From contig NZ_CP012938.1 in assembly GCF_001314995.1 (NCBI RefSeq), forward strand, positions 5,766,001-5,830,000: a stretch of DNA of 64,000 bases, read 5' to 3'. The translations under genes were made by a program, and so were the position numbers. The notes beneath the pieces are model-generated. The model searched no databases, was not told where the DNA came from, and saw nothing but the letters and a program-made list of their open reading frames with translations. The DNA comes from Bacteroides ovatus. GTDB lineage: Bacteria > Bacteroidota > Bacteroidia > Bacteroidales > Bacteroidaceae. Of the stretch, positions 9,434 to 17,361 are shown in pieces. Position 1 is the stretch's first letter; every line of letters starts with the position of its first letter.

Positions 9434-11335
9434 TTACTTGATTTGATATCCTCTGAAAGTACCTTTCATCTTTATAAGGTCCGGTCCGAAATAGAATCCC
9501 GGTTGTGTTGGCTGGTTATAGCCTACATTTTGGGTAGCGATACTGATTCTGTATATCGGTTCTTCAAGGAAGGTGTGGAATCTGTATTCGGTCGGGATAG
9601 TCGATACGTAGAGCCGGAGAGAAGCGTTGTCCTCGGAGCGTACGAGTACTTCTTCCCGCCAGTCGCCTATAATGTCACCTTGCAGACAAGGATTCGATTT
9701 CGTTCCATTGTTGAAAAGAGTTCCTGTGAATTTGACAAGCGGAACAAACTTTTTATTTTCCCAGTCGTATTTAATAATCATGCTTCTATCCAGTAGTTCG
9801 CGCAATAGGTCTCCATCCCACCAGACAGCCATATTGGTCGGCATATTTCTCATTTTGGGGGCTATGATTTCTCCTTTTACGTTTCGAATACCTTGTGAAT
9901 CTCCTGACCACATTTCCACACCCGGATGAGTCGGGTCAATGTCGGCGGCCATACAACGTCCTACATCGGTATTGCTTTTTAGCTGCAACAACACTTCTCC
10001 CGTTGCAGCATCTCTATAAGTGGAGCCGTCACGTTTGTTTTCATGGCAGTCCCACACTTGCAGACCTTTTCGTGAAGGGTCAAAATGTGTCAGGTGGATG
10101 GCGTCTCCATGTCCCATTCGGGTAGAATAAAGTCCTTTGCCGTTGTGGTCGATAGCACAGGAACCGTAAATGATTTCGTCGCATCCATCACCATCCACAT
10201 CGCCTACACGCAGATTGTGGTTTCCTTGTCCGGCGTACTGCTCACATCCGGGATGGTTGCTGTCGAATACCCAACGGTTCTTCAGTTCTTTTCCGTTCCA
10301 GTCGAAGGCAGCCAGAACAGTACGCGTGTAGTAGCCTCGGCACATGACAACACTTGGGTGTACTCCGTCAAGATAGGCTACACAAGCCAGGAAGCGGTCG
10401 CTTCGGTTACCTTTTGCGTCTCCCCAGTCGGCAACGTTGCCGCGGGCAGGGATATAGTCGATGGTATGTAAGGCTTCACCGGTGTCTCCAGAAAAAACAG
10501 TCAGGTATTCTTTGCCTTTCAGAATACGTCCTTGTTTCATTATCTGATTTCTGCTGGGATCGAAAGTTCCCTCTTCGCGATAGTCTGCATTTGCATCTCC
10601 TATCACTTTCCCTTTGCTGTCTATTGTTCCGTCGGCAGTCCGCATCACTACTTCCGCTTTGCCGTCACCATCCAGATCGTACACCATGAATTGAGTATAA
10701 TGAGCTCCTGCACGTATGTTTTTACCCAAGTTGATACGCCATAGTTGTTCTCCGTTCATTCGGTAACAATCGATGTATACTTCGCCTGTATAGCCTTCAT
10801 GTGCATTGTCGTGTGAATTGCTGGGGTCCCATTTGAGGATAATTTCGTATTCGCCGTCACCGTCTACGTCACCGATGGAAGCATCATTGGGACTGTACGT
10901 GTAGGTATCACCTGCCGGAGTTATTCCGTCCGCCGGTTTTTGCAGGGGAATTTCCAGATAGCCGAGAGGCGCGTTTTCCGGGAGTGTGTATGTACCGTCA
11001 ATGTGATGCGTCTCCTTGCCTTTTAGAACAGGACGTACTTCGTAAACAGCCGTTTTCTGACTGTTATTCTTATCACGGAACAAGGTGCTGACTGTGATGG
11101 GAGTGTCTGTCAGTTTCTTCCCGTCTCTGTACACATTGAAACCGGTCTGTATCGGATCGGAAGAAAGATACCTCCACGAAACGATTACTTCTGAAGGGTT
11201 TTCGCGAATGGCAACTACGCCGCGGTTTAGTTTCTCCCGTTGTAACTTTGAGTAGTTATAACCAGGTTGTGCTGTCATTGTTGCAACAGGCAGCAACATG
11301 AATATGCACAATAGATAAATTGCAATTCTTCTCAT
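9434..11335 (-). CDS. PL11 rhamnogalacturonan lyase
   Basis: 633 residues, secreted: the start chosen (complement of 11333-11335, MRRIAIYLLCIF) is followed directly by a signal peptide ending at TAQ; an ATG 29 codons upstream would add a polar leader. PL11 enzymes cleave the rhamnose-galacturonic acid backbone of RG-I by beta-elimination and fold as an eight-bladed propeller stabilised by calcium. The sequence has the family's N-terminal fibronectin-like part (RGVVAIRENPSEVIVSWR) and repeated calcium sites of the type DGDGEYE, DLDGDGKAE and DVDGDGCDE, plus YSPNDASIGD and STRMGHGDAIHL. The length is usual for the family. It is divergent from the GH28 gene at 11556, and both promoters carry class 1 operators in the gap. 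It is the main evidence that the locus targets RG-I. Confidence 0.95.
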   Translation of the reverse strand: MRRIAIYLLCIFMLLPVATMTAQPGYNYSKLQREKLNRGVVAIRENPSEVIVSWRYLSSDPIQTGFNVYRDGKKLTDTPITVSTLFRDKNNSQKTAVYEVRPVLKGKETHHIDGTYTLPENAPLGYLEIPLQKPADGITPAGDTYTYSPNDASIGDVDGDGEYEIILKWDPSNSHDNAHEGYTGEVYIDCYRMNGEQLWRINLGKNIRAGAHYTQFMVYDLDGDGKAEVVMRTADGTIDSKGKVIGDANADYREEGTFDPSRNQIMKQGRILKGKEYLTVFSGDTGEALHTIDYIPARGNVADWGDAKGNRSDRFLACVAYLDGVHPSVVMCRGYYTRTVLAAFDWNGKELKNRWVFDSNHPGCEQYAGQGNHNLRVGDVDGDGCDEIIYGSCAIDHNGKGLYSTRMGHGDAIHLTHFDPSRKGLQVWDCHENKRDGSTYRDAATGEVLLQLKSNTDVGRCMAADIDPTHPGVEMWSGDSQGIRNVKGEIIAPKMRNMPTNMAVWWDGDLLRELLDRSMIIKYDWENKKFVPLVKFTGTLFNNGTKSNPCLQGDIIGDWREEVLVRSEDNASLRLYVSTIPTEYRFHTFLEEPIYRISIATQNVGYNQPTQPGFYFGPDLIKMKGTFRGYQIK

Positions 11336-11377
11336 ATTTGTTTCATCGGTTTGGACCTTATTATATTTATTCACTCG

Positions 11378-11436
11378 CAAAATTACTCCTTTTTTGAATG
11401 TATGAAATGGAGAAATGTACAAAGACTATATACAAT
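11378..11436 (-). promoter_or_regulatory. Promoter and class 1-like operator of the PL11 gene
   Basis: The minus-strand octamer TAATTTTG (11385-11378) is a perfect -7 box. Exactly 30 nt upstream lies a diverged copy of the class 1 element (11436-11416, ending TCTTTGTACA). It is the weakest of the six copies, but the position matches the others to the base. Confidence 0.5.
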
Positions 11437-11472
11437 TGTGCACCCTTTCAAATTAATTGTCCGTATGATATA

Positions 11473-11531
11473 ATATTCTATCTTTTGCGTACATCCGTCC
11501 ATTACCTCTTTGATGATATGCGATAATTTTG
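11473..11531 (+). promoter_or_regulatory. Promoter and class 1 operator of the GH28 gene
   Basis: The element at 11473-11493 (core TATCTTTTGCGTACA) agrees with the susC copy at 16 of 21 positions, and the -7 octamer TAATTTTG (11524-11531) follows after exactly 30 nt. It is back to back with the PL11 operator. Confidence 0.65.
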
Positions 11532-11555
11532 CAACATGAACTAAAAGAAGTAATT

Positions 11556-13019
11556 ATGAAGTATCTTTTATCTATTGTACTATTGGCCTTGATTGGTGTT
11601 ACAACTCCGAAAAAGACAACTCCCGCTTATGATTGGGGAAGTGTGTCTGCAAAGCCGGATTTATCGTGGGCCGATCAGGTGGGGGCGCAGAGGACTCCGA
11701 AAAACACAGAATGGGATGCCGGAAAGTTCGGGTTGCGGAATGACACTTCCGTATTTAGTACTCCTGCTATCCAGGCCGCTATTGATGCTTGTCACCAACA
11801 GGGAGGAGGCACGGTAGTTGTTGCCCCGGGGTATTATAAAATAGGTGCTTTGTTTATCAAGAGTGGTGTGAACCTGCATCTTAGTAAAGGTACTACCTTG
11901 CTTGCGAGTGATAATATTCAGGACTATCCGGAATTTCCTTCCCGCATTGCCGGTATCGAAATGACATGGCCTTCGGCTGTTATCAATATAATGGATGCGG
12001 AAAATGCCGCTCTTACGGGGGAAGGCTTTATCGATTGCCGCGGAAAAGTATTCTGGGATAAATATTGGGCGATGCGGGAGGAATATGAGAAGAAGAATCT
12101 GCGCTGGATTGTGGATTATGATTGCAAGCGGGTGAGGGGAGTACTGGTTTCCAACAGCAAGCATATCACGTTGAAAGACTTTACGTTGGTGCGTACGGGA
12201 TTCTGGGCTTGTCAGATTTTGTATTCGGATCATTGTTCGGTGAGCGGACTTACTATTAATAATAATGTAGGAGGTCACGGACCAAGTACGGATGGCATTG
12301 ATATTGATTCATCCACCAATATTCTGGTAGAAAACTGTGATGTGGATTGCAACGATGATAATATTTGTATTAAGGCAGGGCGTGACGCGGATGGACTGCG
12401 TGTGAATCGTCCGACGGAGAATGTGGTGGTTCGTAACTGTATTGCCCGTAAAGGTGCGGGCTTGCTGACTTGCGGAAGTGAGACTTCCGGTTCTATCCGC
12501 AATGTACTGGCTCATGATCTGATAGCGTATGGCACAGGAACGACATTGCGTCTGAAATCATCCATGAACCGTGGCGGAACGGTCGAGAATATCTATATGA
12601 CGCGTGTTGAGGCTGATAGTGTGACTCATATTCTGTCTGTCGATTTGAACTGGAATCCGAAATATAGTTATTCTGCCTTGCCGAAAGAATATGAAGGAAA
12701 AGATGTTCCTGAACACTGGACTACTATGTTGACTCCGGTAGAGCCGAAGGAAAAGGGGTATCCTCATTTTCGTAATGTGTATTTCTCTCACGTAAAAGCA
12801 GATGGAGCAAAACGTTTTATTTCCGCTTCGGGATGGAGCGCAAGTCATCGCATCGAGAATTTTTATCTGTCTAACATTAATGCGGAGGTGGAATCTGTCG
12901 GAAAGATAACTTATGGAAAGAATTTCCAGTTACAGGATATTCATTTGACGGTAAAAGATAAAAGCCGATTGCGGCAAACGGATAATATAGATAGTAAGAT
13001 TGAGATTAATTACAAATAA
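11556..13019 (+). CDS. GH28 polygalacturonase-like glycosidase (first)
   Basis: 487 residues from the ATG at 11556, which has AAAGAAG just upstream and is followed by a signal peptide; an in-frame ATG nine codons earlier gives no better leader. GH28 enzymes are right-handed beta-helices that hydrolyse galacturonic acid linkages in homogalacturonan or RG-I. Family signatures: STDGIDID (Asp246), NDDNICIK (Asp267, Asp268) and TLRLKS (Arg332, Lys334). The GHG motif is altered: the His position is Ala301 (GAGLLTCGSE), and NTD has become STD. Such changes are seen in rhamnogalacturonan-directed or exo-acting GH28 members, so an RG-I substrate is more likely than plain polygalacturonate (inference). 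It is expressed from its own class 1 promoter, divergently from PL11. Confidence 0.92.
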   Translation: MKYLLSIVLLALIGVTTPKKTTPAYDWGSVSAKPDLSWADQVGAQRTPKNTEWDAGKFGLRNDTSVFSTPAIQAAIDACHQQGGGTVVVAPGYYKIGALFIKSGVNLHLSKGTTLLASDNIQDYPEFPSRIAGIEMTWPSAVINIMDAENAALTGEGFIDCRGKVFWDKYWAMREEYEKKNLRWIVDYDCKRVRGVLVSNSKHITLKDFTLVRTGFWACQILYSDHCSVSGLTINNNVGGHGPSTDGIDIDSSTNILVENCDVDCNDDNICIKAGRDADGLRVNRPTENVVVRNCIARKGAGLLTCGSETSGSIRNVLAHDLIAYGTGTTLRLKSSMNRGGTVENIYMTRVEADSVTHILSVDLNWNPKYSYSALPKEYEGKDVPEHWTTMLTPVEPKEKGYPHFRNVYFSHVKADGAKRFISASGWSASHRIENFYLSNINAEVESVGKITYGKNFQLQDIHLTVKDKSRLRQTDNIDSKIEINYK

Positions 13020-13029
13020 TTCTCCTTAC

Positions 13030-13060
13030 AGGCAGGAAGCTCTTGACAAAGCCTTTTTTA
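13030..13060 (+). terminator. Weak terminator after the first GH28 gene
   Basis: AGGC (13030-13033) pairs with GCCT (13051-13054), followed by a run of T. The stem is only 4 bp, so this is tentative; it overlaps the promoter at 13042-13073. Confidence 0.3.
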
Positions 13061-13073
13061 TGTTGTATATTTG
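13042..13073 (+). promoter_or_regulatory. Promoter of a possible small RNA
   Basis: CTTG (13042-13045), 20 nt, then TATATTTG (13066-13073): a perfect -7 box and a near-consensus -33 box at the right spacing, with no large gene downstream until 13532. Confidence 0.55.
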
Positions 13074-13114
13074 TAGGTGTGAATATCAATGGATAAAAGG
13101 TTTGATTAAAAAGA

Positions 13115-13174
13115 ATGAAAAAGAAACTAGTACAATATGATGACAATATATCAGGGAGTCCTTACAGTAGTTAA
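13115..13174 (+). CDS. Possible 19-residue peptide in the small RNA
   Basis: ATG at 13115 after AAAAAG, 19 sense codons, TAA at 13172. The peptide begins with a basic stretch (MKKKL) and ends polar. There is no homology I can recognise; it may be chance. Confidence 0.2.
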   Translation: MKKKLVQYDDNISGSPYSS

Positions 13175-13201
13175 GCTGTGAGAGTTTCTGTATGAGCCAA
13201 A

Positions 13202-13236
13202 GGCTGTGAATCTTTATGGGATTTGCAGCCTTTTTT
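13202..13236 (+). terminator. Terminator of the possible small RNA
   Basis: GGCTGTGAATCT pairs with GGATTTGCAGCC (12 bp including G-U pairs) around a TTTAT-like loop, followed by six T (13231-13236). Confidence 0.75.
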
Positions 13237-13279
13237 GTTGCGAAAAATCACGGTTATATCCTTAATTCGGAGATTCATC

Positions 13280-13336
13280 GTTTATAATAAACTTGGATAC
13301 CGTTTATAATAAACTCTTCAATAGTTTATTAAGAAC
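13280..13336. repeat. Three palindromes at 22-bp period upstream of the PL9 gene
   Basis: GTTTATAATAAAC occurs at 13280-13292 and again at 13302-13314, with a third, diverged copy (GTTTATTAAGAAC) at 13324-13336. The 22-bp step is two helical turns, which suggests a tandem protein-binding array. It lies more than 100 bp upstream of the PL9 operator. Confidence 0.6.
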
Positions 13337-13448
13337 GTTGACGAAGATTATGAAAGAAGAGTCATCTTTTTTCTTTTTGGTTCAAGATAAATTATGCTTT
13401 ATCTTGGATATGTTATGAAAAGTAAATGATATAGACGTCGTTGTCACA

Positions 13449-13507
13449 AAACTCTATTCTTTGCGTACGATATTACAGCTCCTATGGTATAAAAAACAGT
13501 AGCTTTG
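13449..13507 (+). promoter_or_regulatory. Promoter and class 1 operator of the PL9 gene
   Basis: The element at 13449-13469 ends TTTGCGTACG and agrees with the susC copy at 15 of 21 positions. The -7 octamer TAGCTTTG (13500-13507) follows after exactly 30 nt, and the ATG is at 13532. Confidence 0.65.
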
Positions 13508-13531
13508 CTGCTACATAATACTTGATATACC

Positions 13532-15076
13532 ATGAAACGCATTAGCCTTCTTCTTTTTTTTATAGGATGTTTCCTCTTTTCTCTTTCGGCTACGAATTAT
13601 TTTGTGGCTACTAATGGAAGCGATTCAAACAGTGGGACGATTGATAAGCCTTTTGCCACGTTGGACAAAGCACAATCAAAAGTGATGGCAGGAGATACTG
13701 TATATATCCGGCAAGGTACATATCGAGTGACGGAAGCAGAGATAATGGAACATTATACTGCGGGAAGTACTACTTGGAGCCGGGTATTTAAAATGTCAAA
13801 GAGTGGAACTGGACCGGACAAACGAATTTGTTACTCCGGTTATAAAAATGAGCGTCCGGTTTTTGACCTTTCGGCGGTAAAGCCGGAAAATGAACGTGTT
13901 ATTGTGTTTTATGTAAGTGGCTCTTATTTGCATTTCAGAAATATAGAGGTGGTGGGAACACAAGTAACTATTGTGGGACATACCCAGTCCGAATGTTTCC
14001 GCAATGAAGGGGGAAGTGATAATATCTACGAACATCTGTCGATGCATGACGGTATGGCGATCGGTTTCTATATAGTGACGGGTAAGAACAATCTGGTGCT
14101 GAATTGCGATGCCTATAATAATTATGATCCTGTATCCGATGGCGGTAAAGGTGGAAACGTCGACGGATTCGGTGGACATCTCACTTCTCCCCAATATACA
14201 GGCAATGTATTCCGGGGGTGTCGTGCGTGGTATAACAGTGATGATGGTTTTGATTTGATTAACTGCCAGGCGGTTTTTACCATTGATAACTGTTGGTCTT
14301 TCTTGAATGGATATACGAAAGACGGTGGTAAAGCTGGTGATGGCACCGGATTTAAGTCCGGAGGATATGGGATGAGTGATAATCCTAAAGCACCAAGTGT
14401 GATTCCTATGCACATTGTTCAGTACTGCCTTGCTTATATGAATAAGAATAAGGGGTTTTATGCCAATCATCATTTAGGAGGGATAGCGTGGTATAATAAT
14501 ACGGGTTATCAGAACCCGTCCAATTTCTGTATGTTGAACAGGAAGACTGCATCGGAAGCGGTTGACGTGCCGGGATATGGTCATATTATAAAGAATAACT
14601 TGTCGCATACACCAAAGTCTTCGGGAAAACATATCATAGACGTTAATCAAGCGGAATGTGAAATAGCAAACAACTCTTTTCTTCCGGTAGATATGGCTGT
14701 GACGGATGATGATTTTGTTAGTTTGGATGCTTCCCAGCTTGCCTTACCTCGTAAGTCAGACGGAAGTCTTCCTTATGTAGAATTTTTGCGGCTGAAGACG
14801 AATAGTAAATTATATAATGCCGGAATGGGTTGTTTTCTTGCCGGGGGCAGTGAAGATACTAGCTATGATTGGCTGGAAGATGCGGCAATACTTGTTGAGG
14901 GAGATGTGGCAAAGATAGTAGGTCATGGCGCAGAAGCATTTGTGTACTTCTATATTAATGGTAAGGCAGTTTCTTTCTCTGATAGACAAGTGGATTTATC
15001 GGCCTATAAGGGAGAAATTGATTTGAAAGCGACGACAGATAATGGTGGCGTAACTAAATTGAAACAGATCAGGTGA
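13532..15076 (+). CDS. PL9 pectate/rhamnogalacturonan lyase
   Basis: 514 residues with a signal peptide (ends near SLSATN). The N-terminal FVATNGSDSNSGTIDKPFATLDKAQ is the typical opening of PL9 and related beta-helix proteins, and the later segments YNSDDGFDLI and GDGTGFKSGGYG match the PL9 calcium site and catalytic Lys region; the Lys is residue 275, close to the catalytic Lys273 known in Dickeya Pel9A. PL9 enzymes act by beta-elimination; in Bacteroides RG-I loci a PL9 member acts on the RG-I backbone, so both pectate and RG-I are possible. After the beta-helix a small Ig-like C-terminal part is likely. A class 1 operator precedes it, and a small lipoprotein gene follows 46 nt downstream. 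Confidence 0.85.
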   Translation: MKRISLLLFFIGCFLFSLSATNYFVATNGSDSNSGTIDKPFATLDKAQSKVMAGDTVYIRQGTYRVTEAEIMEHYTAGSTTWSRVFKMSKSGTGPDKRICYSGYKNERPVFDLSAVKPENERVIVFYVSGSYLHFRNIEVVGTQVTIVGHTQSECFRNEGGSDNIYEHLSMHDGMAIGFYIVTGKNNLVLNCDAYNNYDPVSDGGKGGNVDGFGGHLTSPQYTGNVFRGCRAWYNSDDGFDLINCQAVFTIDNCWSFLNGYTKDGGKAGDGTGFKSGGYGMSDNPKAPSVIPMHIVQYCLAYMNKNKGFYANHHLGGIAWYNNTGYQNPSNFCMLNRKTASEAVDVPGYGHIIKNNLSHTPKSSGKHIIDVNQAECEIANNSFLPVDMAVTDDDFVSLDASQLALPRKSDGSLPYVEFLRLKTNSKLYNAGMGCFLAGGSEDTSYDWLEDAAILVEGDVAKIVGHGAEAFVYFYINGKAVSFSDRQVDLSAYKGEIDLKATTDNGGVTKLKQIR

Positions 15077-15122
15077 CGCAGAAATATAGAATTATGAAAC
15101 CGATTCATAAAATAAAGAGAAT

Positions 15123-15557
15123 ATGAATAGAGAAACGATAATAAACAGACCATTGGATATATTTAGGAAAGCAATGCTTTTCCTGCTACTTTGTGTTCTT
15201 ATCGCATCATGTAGCAAGGAAGATACTATTACGGAAGAAACTGGTATAACCGGAACTCCTCATTTCACCTGGGATATTGCGATCGAACTTGAACAGCCCA
15301 ATAACTGGTGCATGACTTTGGCTACAGAAAAAGTAGCAATAACCAATCTAACAGAAGGAAAACAATATATACTCACTTGGAAAGGAGGACTTTCAACTGG
15401 GCGGAAAACAGGAGGGGTATTAAAAACGGTTATACGCGGGGAACAAACAAAAAATACGGATTTGGATCTGTTGGAAATAAAAGAATCAGGTAATAGTACT
15501 TATGAAATCTTTCTTCGTGGTGGCGGACGTAAAGGAGAGATTGTGTTTACAAAATAA
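15123..15557 (+). CDS. Small lipoprotein of unknown function
   Basis: 144 residues. The N-terminal hydrophobic stretch ends in a lipobox-like IASC followed by acidic residues (SKEDTITEE), the Bacteroides surface-export type of signal. The rest looks like one small beta-sandwich (FTWDIAIELEQPNNWCMTL, YEIFLRGGGRKGEIVF). I recognise no family. The position behind the PL9 gene and before a terminator suggests co-transcription, perhaps as a surface glycan-binding accessory; this is inference. Confidence 0.7.
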   Translation: MNRETIINRPLDIFRKAMLFLLLCVLIASCSKEDTITEETGITGTPHFTWDIAIELEQPNNWCMTLATEKVAITNLTEGKQYILTWKGGLSTGRKTGGVLKTVIRGEQTKNTDLDLLEIKESGNSTYEIFLRGGGRKGEIVFTK

Positions 15558-15617
15558 TAGTCTACCGGATTGTTCATCCCGGAATAAATGATATAAGAAA
15601 AACTTAACTCTATTCGT

Positions 15618-15653
15618 AGCGTGTCTTCTTTTATAAAGAGGATGCGCTTTTTT
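15618..15653 (+). terminator. Terminator after the PL9-lipoprotein unit
   Basis: AGCGTGTCTTC (15618-15628) pairs fully with GAGGATGCGCT (15638-15648), counting G-U pairs, and runs into TTTTTT. Confidence 0.85.
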
Positions 15654-15761
15654 GATACTGTAGAGAGCGTTTTATTTTAATTCGATATATGTACAAAAAT
15701 AAGTCTGAATATGGAATATTGTATATAGATAAGTAGTATTTGAATCTTTTGCATAGAACTC

Positions 15762-15825
15762 CATAAGAAAATCAATATCTCCATATCCTTTGCTTTGGGG
15801 CAAATGGAAACATGCGGTACTTTTG
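15762..15825 (+). promoter_or_regulatory. Class 2 operator and -7 box of the second GH28 gene
   Basis: CATAAGAAAATCAATA followed by TCTCCATAT (15762-15786) lies just upstream of ATGCGGTACTTTTG, whose TACTTTTG (15818-15825) is a consensus -7 box. The same two blocks occur at 17251-17314 with identical spacing. The element occupies the same position as the class 1 operator but has another sequence. Confidence 0.6.
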
Positions 15826-15850
15826 CAAAAAAAGTAACGAGATATAGAAA

Positions 15851-17161
15851 ATGATAAAGTCAGCATTTTTAATAGTAGCGACATGTTGTAGTCTGCAACT
15901 GTTTAGTCAGGAAAAATTTCCCGATGGTAAAATTATACCGGATTGGTTTTACAAAAATGAAAAAACTGATATAAATGGATTAGGAAAGAATTTCTTGATT
16001 ACCGACTATGGAGTAGTGAATGATAGTACACTGTTACAGACAGAGCAAATTCAGGCTGTTATAGATTTGGCGTCTGATAATGGAGGCGGAGTCATTGTTA
16101 TACCTGAAGGTACTTATCTTAGTGGTGCGCTTTTCTTTAAACCGGGAACACACTTGCATTTGGAAGAGAAAGCTATATTAAAAGGTAGTGACGATATTAG
16201 CAACTTTCCTGTAATAGAAACACGGATGGAGGGACAGAACCTAAAGTACTTTTCAGCTTTGATTAATGTTGATAAGGTAGATGGTTTCACCCTTTCCGGA
16301 AACGGAAAAGTTGATGGAAACGGTGAACGATATTGGAAGTCATTTTGGTTGCGGCGGCGTGTTATTCCTAAATGTACTAATATGGATGAATTGCGTCCTC
16401 GTCTACTTCATATATCTCATAGCAATAATGTACAAGTTTCAGATGTGCGACTTGTTAATTCTCCGTTTTGGACAACTCACATTTATAAATGTGATAGCGT
16501 AAAACTTTTGAATTTGCATATCTTTTCACCTTCTTTTCCCATAAAGGCTCCAAGTACGGATGCAATCGATATTGATGCGTGTAAAAATGTACTTGTCAAG
16601 GGATGCTATATGTCGGTTAATGATGACGCAATTGCATTAAAAGGTGGCAAAGGACCATGGGCTGATCAAGATCCCGATAATGGTGGCAATTGTGATATTA
16701 TCATTGAAGACTGTACTTTCGGATTCTGTCACGGAGTGCTGACTTGCGGTAGCGAATCGATATATAATCATAATATAATTCTTCGACGCTGTAATCTGGA
16801 TCAGGCTAAACGCCTGTTGTGGTTGAAAATGCGTCCGGATACTCCCCAACAATATAAGTACATCCTCGTTGAAGACATAAAAGGAAATGTCCGCAATTGT
16901 ATCTTTATTGCTCCTTGGACACAGTTTTATGATTTGAAAGATCGCAAGGATATGCCAGTCTCGTATTCCAGCTATATTACAATGCGTAATATTCATCTGG
17001 ATTGTGATTCCTTTTTTGCTGTAGAGAAATCAAAACAATATAAATTATCCAATTTCTGTTTTGACAATTTGACTATTACGGCTAAAAAAGATGTGAAGAT
17101 AGATGAAAATATTATTGATGCATTGGTTATGAGAAAGGTTGAGATAAATAAAGTGAATTAA
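15851..17161 (+). CDS. GH28 polygalacturonase-like glycosidase (second)
   Basis: 436 residues with a short signal peptide (ends at LFSQ). It is a beta-helix GH28 with STDAIDID (Asp237), SVNDDAIALK (Asp258, Asp259) and CHGVLTCGSE (His294 kept, although GHG is CHG). In place of the RIK motif it has LLWLKMR, so the Arg position is Trp324 while Lys326 is present. Loss of the substrate-binding Arg suggests a subsite unlike that of endo-polygalacturonases, perhaps an exo-enzyme on RG-I or substituted oligosaccharides (inference). It shares a class 2 promoter with the next gene but has its own copy, so the two are separate units or internally boosted. Confidence 0.9.
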   Translation: MIKSAFLIVATCCSLQLFSQEKFPDGKIIPDWFYKNEKTDINGLGKNFLITDYGVVNDSTLLQTEQIQAVIDLASDNGGGVIVIPEGTYLSGALFFKPGTHLHLEEKAILKGSDDISNFPVIETRMEGQNLKYFSALINVDKVDGFTLSGNGKVDGNGERYWKSFWLRRRVIPKCTNMDELRPRLLHISHSNNVQVSDVRLVNSPFWTTHIYKCDSVKLLNLHIFSPSFPIKAPSTDAIDIDACKNVLVKGCYMSVNDDAIALKGGKGPWADQDPDNGGNCDIIIEDCTFGFCHGVLTCGSESIYNHNIILRRCNLDQAKRLLWLKMRPDTPQQYKYILVEDIKGNVRNCIFIAPWTQFYDLKDRKDMPVSYSSYITMRNIHLDCDSFFAVEKSKQYKLSNFCFDNLTITAKKDVKIDENIIDALVMRKVEINKVN

Positions 17162-17183
17162 AAAAGAATGGTAGAAAGACTGG

Positions 17184-17212
17184 AAAATCGTACATAGCCT
17201 GTAAAATCGTAC
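17184..17212. repeat. Direct repeat AAAATCGTAC upstream of the esterase-GH105 gene
   Basis: AAAATCGTAC occurs at 17184-17193 and 17203-17212, 19 bp apart, upstream of the class 2 operator. It could be an additional regulator site. Confidence 0.35.
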
Positions 17213-17250
17213 AAAATAGGCGTGTGATGGGCTGTACGCACATGAATTTA

Positions 17251-17314
17251 CATAAGAAAGTCGAATTCTCCATATTCCTTTTCTTTAACTCTACCATGTA
17301 ATGCGGTATCTTTG
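17251..17314 (+). promoter_or_regulatory. Class 2 operator and -7 box of the esterase-GH105 gene
   Basis: CATAAGAAAGTCGAATTC then TCCATAT (17251-17275) and ATGCGGTATCTTTG (17301-17314, with -7 box TATCTTTG at 17307-17314) repeat the arrangement at 15762-15825; CATAAGAAA lies 56 bp from the octamer in both. Confidence 0.6.
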
Positions 17315-17361
17315 ACATGTGCTTATTCAGTAAAATATTGAATCTAAAACTATAAAATACA

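Larger units (their letters stand above)
13080..13236 (+). ncRNA. Possible ~155-nt small RNA or attenuated leader
   Basis: A good promoter and a strong terminator (13202-13236) bracket about 155 nt that hold no ORF of normal size. An internal hairpin is possible at CTTACAG / GCTGTGAG (about 13161-13183), and a 19-codon ORF begins at 13115. I do not recognise a riboswitch class. It could be a PUL-associated small RNA, a leader attenuator upstream of the PL9 gene, or a small-protein gene. Confidence 0.4.

Noticed and set aside
11661..12278. A 205-codon minus-strand ORF inside the first GH28 gene
   Set aside because: It is antisense to a gene with clear catalytic motifs, has no signal peptide, family motif or start signal, and is explained as a shadow.
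13080..13201. A known riboswitch
   Set aside because: I compared by eye with the common conserved cores (thiamine, cobalamin, SAM types) and saw no match.
13796..14473. A 225-codon minus-strand ORF inside the PL9 gene
   Set aside because: Antisense to a recognised enzyme; composition biased and without family features.
15672..15884. A 70-codon minus-strand ORF before the second GH28
   Set aside because: It overlaps the class 2 promoter and the GH28 start and has no features of a gene.
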